From NCBI GenBank assembly GCA_934168355.1, contig CAKPNI010000033.1:1-12170 (forward strand): a stretch of 12,170 nt of DNA, given 5' to 3'. The position numbers were made by a program, and so were the translations under genes. The DNA is from an uncultured Clostridia bacterium. GTDB lineage: Bacteria; Bacillota; Clostridia; TANB77; CAG-508. Every line of letters starts with the position of its first letter. Position 1 is the first letter of the stretch. Positions 7,387-11,851 of this stretch are shown here, piece after piece. The notes below the pieces were generated by a model that had not been told where the DNA came from, made no database searches, and saw only the letters and a program-made list of their open reading frames with translations.

Positions 7387-7463
7387 AGTAAAACATTAGT
7401 GTCCGTTCTTTAAAAGAACGCAATCATTTTAGTCCGATAGCTTTCGAAAAGCTATCGTTTTTT
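7387..7463 (+). ncRNA. Candidate small RNA, unit 1 (about 77 nt)
   Basis: From the predicted start near 7387 the transcript carries the box CATTAGTGTCC (7394-7404), then the perfect 8-bp palindrome CGTTCTTT-A-AAAGAACG (7404-7420). A shorter box TTTAGTCC (7428-7435) follows, then the terminator hairpin at 7435-7457 with six Ts. There is no start codon with a ribosome-binding site, so it is unlikely to be translated. A second unit with the same box begins at 7498. Possible roles are a regulator or RNA partner of the MazF-like toxin, an independent sRNA, or relics of a palindrome-ended mobile element. I do not recognise a known RNA family. Confidence 0.5.
7435..7463 (+). terminator. Intrinsic terminator of small RNA unit 1
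   Basis: The 10-bp arms CGATAGCTTT (7435-7444) and AAAGCTATCG (7448-7457) have a 3-nt loop CGA and are followed by TTTTTT (7458-7463). This is a textbook rho-independent terminator on the plus strand. It would also stop readthrough from the MazF-like gene. Confidence 0.85.
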
Positions 7464-7491
7464 GTATATTTTTTATTTAATAACATATACT
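7462..7491 (+). promoter_or_regulatory. Possible promoter of small RNA unit 2
   Basis: TTGTAT (7462-7467) and TATACT (7486-7491) are 18 nt apart, the same spacing as in unit 1. Transcription would start near 7498, directly before the second TTAGTGTCC box. The -35 overlaps the T-run of the unit 1 terminator. The boxes are weaker than those of unit 1. Confidence 0.42.
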
Positions 7492-7497
7492 ATAAAT

Positions 7498-7575
7498 ACA
7501 TTAGTGTCCATAGCTTATAGCTATGTAAATAAAAAAAGCAATTACTCAATTTTTTTAAGTAATTGCTTTTGGTTT
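7498..7575 (+). ncRNA. Candidate small RNA, unit 2 (about 78 nt)
   Basis: The layout repeats unit 1: the box CATTAGTGTCC (7499-7509), a short hairpin with arms CATAGCT (7509-7515) and AGCTATG (7519-7525), an A-rich linker, and a terminator hairpin (7534-7570) with a GGTTTTT tail. Its first hairpin shares the ATAGCTT/AGCTAT arms with the unit 1 terminator, suggesting duplication with divergence. Support is weaker than for unit 1 because the promoter is poorer and the final hairpin also serves as the tcdA terminator on the other strand. Confidence 0.38.
7531..7570. terminator. Two-way terminator between the small RNA units and tcdA
   Basis: The arms AAAAGCAATTACT (7534-7546) and AGTAATTGCTTTT (7558-7570) form a 13-bp stem with an 11-nt loop. 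On the minus strand the stem is followed by a run of Ts (complement of A7531-7537, partly in the stem), a good terminator for tcdA. On the plus strand GG and then TTTTT follow, a weaker one. The stem is the same as at 6738-6776. Confidence 0.82.
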
Positions 7576-7585
7576 TTATTTTATA

Positions 7586-7640
7586 CAAGTTTTTATCACG
7601 ACTTTTGTACTTTGTTTGCAAGTTTTTACCACGACTTTTG
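7586..7640. repeat. Two 22-bp direct repeats, 33-nt period
   Basis: CAAGTTTTTATCACGACTTT (then TG) at 7586-7607 recurs at 7619-7640 with a single T-to-C change, 11 nt apart. The second copy abuts the tcdA stop codon. It lies in the 3' untranslated part of the tcdA transcript. No function is evident; two copies are too few for a CRISPR array. Confidence 0.8.
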
Positions 7641-8396
7641 CTAAAATCCTACGATCTCTCTAACAATCTCCCCTGCAATCATAAGTCCTGCAACAGAAGG
7701 CACAAAAGAAATGCTTCCCGGAACTTGATTTCTAATAGTACATTTTCTAGCAGTTCCTGGAGGACAAATACAATTAGTCTTACAACTGCTCTCACTATTA
7801 TCATCAGGCTTAATAGGTTCTTCCTTAGAATAAATAACTTTCAAACTATCAATATTTCTCTTTCTAAGTTCCTTTCTCATAACCTTAGCAAGAGGACAAA
7901 TACTAGTTTTATAAATATCTGTAATTTCAAATCTTGAAGGATCCAATTTATTTCCAGTTCCCATAGCTGAAATTATTGGAATACCTAGGTTTTTACAATT
8001 TTGAACCAACTCTATTTTTGCCGTAACAGTATCAATGCAGTCCACAACATAAGTTAAATCCTTAGTTAAAATATTTGATTCAGAACCCGGCATATAAAAT
8101 TCTTGAAATATTTCTACATTCGCTTTAGGATTTATTTCTAAAATTCTTTCTTTTGCAACTTCTACTTTATATTTTCCAATAGTTTTTCTGGTAGCTATAA
8201 TTTGCCTGTTTAGGTTTGTTAAACATATTTTGTCATCATCTATTAATACAAAGCTTCCAACTCCTGCTCTAACTAATCCTTCCATTACAAAAGAACCAAC
8301 TCCACCTAATCCAAATATTGCAACTTTTGCATTTTGTAAGCTTTCTACTCCTTCTTTTCCTATTAATAATTCTGTTCTTGAAAATTGATTTAGCAT
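7641..8396 (-). CDS. tcdA: tRNA threonylcarbamoyladenosine dehydratase (TcdA/CsdL, E1-like)
   Basis: This 251-residue cytoplasmic E1/ThiF-superfamily enzyme uses ATP to turn t6A at position 37 of ANN-decoding tRNAs into the cyclic form ct6A. It shows the nucleotide-binding loop GLGGVGS (29-35), the acidic pair after strand 2 (LIDDD, 51-55), N62/R64 (NLNRQ), the DCID motif (119-122), CPLAKVMRKELRK (167-179) and the C-terminal GSISFVPSVAG (227-237). MoeB and ThiF relatives have a different C-terminal half, so TcdA is the better call. A cysteine cluster (C205, C209, C211, C219) precedes the last motif and could bind metal, though no such role is known to me. AAAGGAG lies 7 nt before the ATG at 8396. 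The gene follows the membrane-protein gene by 66 nt and probably closes the pyrG operon. Confidence 0.92.
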   Translation of the reverse strand: MLNQFSRTELLIGKEGVESLQNAKVAIFGLGGVGSFVMEGLVRAGVGSFVLIDDDKICLTNLNRQIIATRKTIGKYKVEVAKERILEINPKANVEIFQEFYMPGSESNILTKDLTYVVDCIDTVTAKIELVQNCKNLGIPIISAMGTGNKLDPSRFEITDIYKTSICPLAKVMRKELRKRNIDSLKVIYSKEEPIKPDDNSESSCKTNCICPPGTARKCTIRNQVPGSISFVPSVAGLMIAGEIVREIVGF

Positions 8397-8422
8397 TTTC
8401 TTACTCCTTTTCGCAATATTAC

Positions 8423-8453
8423 TGCCCCATTAGGACCGGGTCTTTTTGGGGCA
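8423..8453. repeat. Short degenerate palindrome related to elements A and B (element C)
   Basis: The arms TGCCCCA (8423-8429) and TGGGGCA (8447-8453) enclose AGGACC-G-GGTCTT, so the whole 31 bp is an imperfect palindrome with one internal 2-nt mismatch. The inner AGGACCGGGTCTTTTT resembles the GGGACCGGTTCTTTTT arm of element B. It fills the gap between the membrane-protein gene and tcdA. No T-run follows on the minus strand, so it is probably not a terminator there. Confidence 0.7.
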
Positions 8454-8462
8454 TTTTTCCAC

Positions 8463-9398
8463 TTATTTATTTTTCTTTCCAGTAAATTTTCTAGTTATTT
8501 TCTTTTTTCCTAATTTTAAAGAAATTCTAGCCTTGCGTTTTCTATTACTCCAATCATCTGTAACTGCTTTTCCTGCATCTACTAATGTATTTCTCATTGC
8601 TTCAGTTTTTTCTGAAATTGTATTTCTAACTTCATCTTTCTTTTCATTTATAGTATTTTTCACATCCTGTGCTTTTTCATTTATACTATTTTTTACTTCG
8701 ATTGCATTTTCTTTAACTTCTTCTTTAATCTCTTTTATTTTAGTTTTAATAGTTACAAGCTTAGGGTATGCATCCACAAGTCTTTTGTACATCCAAGATC
8801 TTGAACTTAGGATTTCTCTTACTTTCTTTGTAATTTGTTCTGTATTGTCTTGTCTACCTTCACGTCCCACTTGTACTGTTGTTTTTCTAAATCCAAAGAT
8901 TACTATTGATGAAAGTACATTATCAACTAAATAAATAACTAATAATACTATTGCTATAATATTTAATGTTGTTGGATTTACTTTATTTAAGCCACCTACA
9001 ATTAACGGATTTGTAACATATGTAAGTATCATTCCAAATATTCCAAATGGTATCATTGTTCCTAAACATACTCTACCATCTATGTTGAACTTTCTTTTAC
9101 TGTAATCCCACCATCTTGCTTTAAATAATTTTTCCATAACCCAACTTGTTGCGTATTCTAGGATTGAGCATGTTAGTAATGTCATTAAAAATAGTATTAG
9201 TGGGTCATATGAATATCTATATAGTAAAAATGTAATTGCAACCGCTCCCCATCCATATATTGGGCAATATGGTCCTATTAGAAAGCCTCTGTTTATAAAT
9301 CTTTTGTACTCTATTAGCTTGCAGGTTACTTCTAGTATCCAGCCTGCTACTGAGTATATCATGAATAATAAAAAATATTGTGTTAGTGTTAGTTCCAT
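8463..9398 (-). CDS. Membrane protein, 'putative ABC-transporter type IV' (CmpB/PF06541) family, with 11-mer repeat tail
   Basis: This 311-residue protein has about five predicted membrane helices (about 6-26, 42-60, 66-86, 110-130, 145-170). The family motif NRGFLIGPYCPIYGWGAV (36-53) lies between the first two. Despite the family name there is no ATP-binding domain and the biochemical role is unknown. From about residue 190 the protein is soluble and highly charged; residues 223-277 form five 11-residue repeats, and the last 25 residues are strongly basic. I start it at the ATG at 9398, 7 nt after GGAG. A longer frame from 9455 would add 19 residues encoded by palindrome B, and its initiator lies within that palindrome. 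It sits 78 nt after pyrG and 66 nt before tcdA, probably in one operon. Confidence 0.87.
   Translation of the reverse strand: MELTLTQYFLLFMIYSVAGWILEVTCKLIEYKRFINRGFLIGPYCPIYGWGAVAITFLLYRYSYDPLILFLMTLLTCSILEYATSWVMEKLFKARWWDYSKRKFNIDGRVCLGTMIPFGIFGMILTYVTNPLIVGGLNKVNPTTLNIIAIVLLVIYLVDNVLSSIVIFGFRKTTVQVGREGRQDNTEQITKKVREILSSRSWMYKRLVDAYPKLVTIKTKIKEIKEEVKENAIEVKNSINEKAQDVKNTINEKKDEVRNTISEKTEAMRNTLVDAGKAVTDDWSNRKRKARISLKLGKKKITRKFTGKKNK
8568..8732. repeat. Five 33-bp tandem repeats coding an 11-residue periodic helix
   Basis: Within the membrane-protein gene, residues 223-277 read as EIKEEVKENAI, EVKNSINEKAQ, DVKNTINEKKD, EVRNTISEKTE and AMRNTLVDAGK. Three central units share (E/D)V(K/R)N(S/T)I(N/S)EK. 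An 11-residue period fits an amphipathic helix of the kind seen in apolipoproteins and LEA-type proteins, so it may lie along the membrane or oligomerise. The DNA repeats have diverged, which argues against very recent expansion. Confidence 0.8.
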
Positions 9399-9415
9399 TT
9401 CTTTTCTCCTTTTTT

Positions 9416-9477
9416 GGCACATTGGGACCGGTTCTTTTTGTGTCATTTGGCACAAAAAGAACCGGTCCCAATGTGCC
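9416..9477. repeat. 62-bp palindrome, REP/MITE-like (element B)
   Basis: Perfect 27-nt arms (9416-9442 and 9451-9477) enclose TCATTTGG, which can pair further except at a T-G position. The core is GGGACCGGTTCTTTTTGTG. The last base of the right arm is the first base of the pyrG stop codon (complement), so the element begins exactly where pyrG ends. It is followed on the minus strand by AAAAAAGGAG, the ribosome-binding site of the membrane-protein gene. It is related to element A (GGGACGGTTCCTTTTT). It could protect the pyrG 3' end or attenuate readthrough, but no T-run follows on the minus strand. Confidence 0.87.
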
Positions 9478-11072
9478 TATTTTGCAGCTTTTATTAATCC
9501 AACAAATAATGGTGCTGGTCTGTTTGGTCTTGACTTTAATTCAGGGTGGAATTGTCCTGCTATAAAATATGGATGTTCTTTTATTTCCACAATTTCCACT
9601 AAGCTTCCATCTGGTGAAACCCCTGAACACATAAGGCCTGCATTTTCTAGTCTTTCCTTGTATTCATTGTTATATTCAAATCTATGTCTGTGTCTTTCAT
9701 CTATTTTATTTGTTCCATAAACTTCTTCAGCTAAACTTCCGCCTTTAATTACACATGGATAACTTCCAAGACGCATTGTTCCGCCTTTTTTCTTTATGTC
9801 TTTTTGTGTTTCCATTATGTGAATTACTGGATTTTTTGTATTTTCGCTAAATTCTGCAGAGTTTGCATCTTTTAAACCTAATACGTTTCTTGCATATTCT
9901 ATAACAGTCATTTGCATTCCAAGACAAATTCCTAAAAATGGAACTTTTTCTTCTCTTGCATATTTTATAGTTTCTATCATTCCCTCAATTCCACGGTTTC
10001 CAAATCCACCGGGAACTACTATTGCATCATATTTTGATAGTTTTTCTTTTACGTTTTCAGCTACTATTGTTTCTGAATCTACCATTTCAATTTCTACTTT
10101 TACTTTGTTTACAAATCCTGCATGTTGTAAGCTTTCTACAACTGAAATATATGAATCTTCTAGCTTTACATATTTTCCAACTATTGCAACTTTTACTTTG
10201 TCTTCTGGATTTATTGTTCTTATATTTTGAACCATTTCTTCCCATTTTGAATTGTCTGGTACAAAACTGTCTAATCTTAAGTGATTACATGCTTCTCTAG
10301 CTAGTCCTTCTTTTTCTAACATTAGAGGTACTGCATATAAACAATCTGCTGTTCTGTTTTGTATAACACTTGTTTTTCTTACATTACAAAATAGTGCTAG
10401 TTTCTCTCTTATATTTTCAGGTATTTCTTGCTCTGACCTGCAAACTAGAATATCTGGTTGTATTCCTAAACTTTGTAGTTCTTTTACAGAGTGTTGTGTT
10501 GGCTTTGATTTTATTTCATTTGAACCTGATATATATGGAAGTAGTGTTACATGAACATATAATACATCTTCCTTGTTCTTTTCTAGTCCTACTTGACGTA
10601 TTGCTTCTATTATTGATAAACCTTCTATATCTCCTACAGTTCCACCTACTTCTGTTATTACTATGTCTACATCTGTATCTTCGAAACTGTATATTTTTTC
10701 TTTTATTTCATTTGTAACATGTGGTATTACTTGGACTGTTTTTCCAAGGTAGTCTCCTCTTCTTTCTTTTTCTAGTACTGATAGATATACTTTTCCCATT
10801 GTTACACTTGAATTTTTTGTTAGGTTTTCATCTATAAATCTTTCATAATGGCCTAGGTCTAGGTCTGTTTCTGCTCCATCGTCTGTTACAAATACTTCTC
10901 CATGTTCATATGGACTCATCGTTCCCGGGTCTACATTTAGATATGGGTCAAATTTTTGTATTGTTACTTTATATCCTCTGTTTTTTAGTAGTCTTCCTAG
11001 TGATGCTGCTGTTATTCCTTTTCCTAGTCCTGATACGACTCCTCCTGTTACAAATATGTATTTTGTGTTCAT
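9477..11072 (-). CDS. pyrG: CTP synthase
   Basis: The enzyme makes CTP from UTP, ATP and glutamine, the last step of pyrimidine nucleotide synthesis. The 531-residue protein has the N-terminal synthetase domain with FVTGGVVSGLGKGITAASLG (7-26), KFDPYLNVDPGTMSPYEHGE (40-59), the acidic DDGAETDLDLGHYERF stretch (64-79) and EVGGTVGDIE (141-150). The C-terminal class I glutamine amidotransferase domain has the oxyanion motif PGGFGNRG (354-361), nucleophile C383 (GICLGMQ) and the H509/E511 pair (GQFHPE). The length is close to the E. coli enzyme (545). GGAG lies 5 nt before the ATG at 11072. Expression is probably controlled in the leader at 11088-11206. First gene of a likely three-gene operon. 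Confidence 0.98.
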   Translation of the reverse strand: MNTKYIFVTGGVVSGLGKGITAASLGRLLKNRGYKVTIQKFDPYLNVDPGTMSPYEHGEVFVTDDGAETDLDLGHYERFIDENLTKNSSVTMGKVYLSVLEKERRGDYLGKTVQVIPHVTNEIKEKIYSFEDTDVDIVITEVGGTVGDIEGLSIIEAIRQVGLEKNKEDVLYVHVTLLPYISGSNEIKSKPTQHSVKELQSLGIQPDILVCRSEQEIPENIREKLALFCNVRKTSVIQNRTADCLYAVPLMLEKEGLAREACNHLRLDSFVPDNSKWEEMVQNIRTINPEDKVKVAIVGKYVKLEDSYISVVESLQHAGFVNKVKVEIEMVDSETIVAENVKEKLSKYDAIVVPGGFGNRGIEGMIETIKYAREEKVPFLGICLGMQMTVIEYARNVLGLKDANSAEFSENTKNPVIHIMETQKDIKKKGGTMRLGSYPCVIKGGSLAEEVYGTNKIDERHRHRFEYNNEYKERLENAGLMCSGVSPDGSLVEIVEIKEHPYFIAGQFHPELKSRPNRPAPLFVGLIKAAK

Positions 11073-11087
11073 TTTTTCTCCTTTTCT

Positions 11088-11206
11088 AAAACCAAATTTT
11101 TTGTTTGATTTTTTAAATAAAAAAAGATTAAAACTTTAACTACCAGAAAATTTGGTTTTTTTTTTCCGCAAATTGCTTTGGGAAATTTTGGTGTTAATTT
11201 TAATCT
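11088..11206 (-). promoter_or_regulatory. pyrG leader: terminator-type attenuator with a competing hairpin
   Basis: In the transcript, 11206-11183 can pair with 11153-11125 in four blocks (9, 5, 4 and 6 bp, separated only by small bulges), and the stem is followed by six Ts (11124-11119). This is an intrinsic terminator before the gene. A second perfect 13-bp stem, AAAACCAAATTTT, pairs 11159-11147 with 11100-11088, just upstream of the ribosome-binding site. The two folds share bases 11148-11153 and are topologically exclusive. Many Firmicutes regulate pyrG by leader attenuation responding to CTP; the B. subtilis mechanism needs a GGG start, which is not seen here, so the sensor is unknown. 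Confidence 0.62.
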
Positions 11207-11214
11207 ACTTTGGT

Positions 11215-11243
11215 ATTATAATATTTTTTTTGGGTTTTGGCAA
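11215..11243 (-). promoter_or_regulatory. pyrG: Promoter of pyrG
   Basis: On the minus strand TTGCCA (11243-11238) and a perfect TATAAT (11220-11215) are 17 nt apart. Transcription should begin near 11208, immediately before the first arm of the attenuator, giving a leader of about 136 nt. Confidence 0.8.
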
Positions 11244-11273
11244 GGGGTTTTGGAAAGTTTGGCATATATATGA

Positions 11274-11297
11274 AAAAGCGATAGTATTACCGCTTTT
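11274..11297. terminator. Small hairpin with T-run, possible weak terminator
   Basis: The arms AAAAGCG (11274-11280) and CGCTTTT (11291-11297) enclose a 10-nt loop and are followed on the plus strand by CTTTTTT. On the minus strand only a few Ts follow. It may end transcripts from the remnant upstream of pyrG. No plus-strand gene ends here, so the direction of action is unclear. Confidence 0.4.
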
Positions 11298-11334
11298 CTT
11301 TTTTATAATATTATTAAGTTTGTAGAGGGAACAT

Positions 11335-11460
11335 TTAACTGGTAAACAATGATGTTTTTCCCTTGTATCCATTTGCTTTTATTTAATCATATATTTCATC
11401 TATTTTCTTTCCTTCCAATATAAGCTTCTTTATCATCGGAACATACTTTCCCTTTTCTAT
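11335..11460 (-). pseudogene. Transposase-like helix-turn-helix remnant
   Basis: The minus strand reads KYVPMIKKLILEGKKIDEIY from 11448, then D, a TAA stop, and IKANGYKGKTSLFTS before another stop. The pattern 'L(I/L)xEGKxxxEIYxxIKxxGYxGxxS' resembles the helix-turn-helix segment of several transposase families, but the family cannot be named with confidence. It continues the reading frame of the 90-residue ORF upstream, interrupted by stops at 11484-11482, 11466-11464 and 11463-11461. The two may therefore be pieces of one decayed gene. The remaining part of 11244-11481 shows nothing else I can support. Confidence 0.33.
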
Positions 11461-11481
11461 CTATCATTTTTGTTCTATCTG

Positions 11482-11754
11482 CTATATTTCTTTTTTGGTT
11501 ACTATTAATTTTTTGTCTAATTCTTTTATTAATTCATTCAATTCCAATATTTTATCCTCCGTATTTTCAAAGTAAAGTGCAATTATTTTTCTAGTACCAA
11601 GAGCAGTAAAACCATATATAACACATAAATTTTTAGGTTCAACTATATTTTCTGTTTCTACAGCAATAGATTTTATTACAATATAAACAGATATGTAGCT
11701 TCTTTCTAGTTTTCTTTTTCTAAATTCATTAGTATCGATTTTTCTTACATTCAT
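11482..11754 (-). CDS. Small protein of unknown function, possibly a fragment of a decayed gene
   Basis: This 90-residue ORF starts at the ATG at 11754, with GAGG 5 nt upstream. A GTG at 11775 would add seven residues but lies in the preceding hairpin region. The sequence is charged, with a hydrophobic centre (SYISVYIVIKSIAVE, then NLCVIYGFTALGTRKIIALY) and a Lys/Glu-rich end; no secretion signal or complete domain is recognised. The strand pattern around 'VIYGFTALGTRKIIALYFEN' faintly recalls the catalytic-core strands of Mutator-type transposases. With the in-frame remnant just downstream this favours a transposase fragment, but the match is by eye only. A terminator ends directly upstream and no good promoter is seen, so expression is doubtful. 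Confidence 0.45.
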   Translation of the reverse strand: MNVRKIDTNEFRKRKLERSYISVYIVIKSIAVETENIVEPKNLCVIYGFTALGTRKIIALYFENTEDKILELNELIKELDKKLIVTKKEI

Positions 11755-11775
11755 TTTTTCCTCTCTTTCCTGCAC

Positions 11776-11813
11776 AAAAAACTGTGCAAAATCATTTCTG
11801 ATTTTACACAGTT
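11776..11813 (-). terminator. Intrinsic terminator of the SUMF1-like gene
   Basis: Positions 11780-11794 pair with 11799-11813 (AACTGTG and AAAATCA blocks, one C-A mismatch) around a 4-nt loop, a 14-of-15-bp stem. On the minus strand it is followed by TTTT before G. It lies about 40 nt after the SUMF1-like stop codon. A second, weaker stem AACTCT/AGAGTT (11821-11826 with 11841-11846) precedes it. Confidence 0.85.
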
Positions 11814-11851
11814 ATCTTTAAACTCTCCGCATTTTTTTTAAGAGTTCAGCT

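Noticed and set aside
7586..7640. CRISPR-like array
   Set aside because: Only two copies, an 11-nt gap that is too short for a spacer, and no cas genes.
7462..7644. 60-residue plus-strand ORF containing two FYHDFC repeats
   Set aside because: The repeat simply reflects the 22-bp DNA repeats. The frame crosses a promoter, hairpins and a terminator, and no ribosome-binding site precedes it.
9217..9471. 84-residue minus-strand ORF and a 19-residue extension of the membrane protein across palindrome B
   Set aside because: Both start inside the palindrome. The 84-residue frame is out of phase with the real gene and has no family features.
9416..9477. Element B as the pyrG terminator
   Set aside because: The stem is strong, but on the minus strand it is followed by an A-run and a ribosome-binding site, not by Ts, so it was listed as a repeat.
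10022..10717. Leucine-rich plus-strand ORFs of 92 and 115 residues antisense to pyrG
   Set aside because: They are shadow frames of a highly conserved gene, without ribosome-binding sites.
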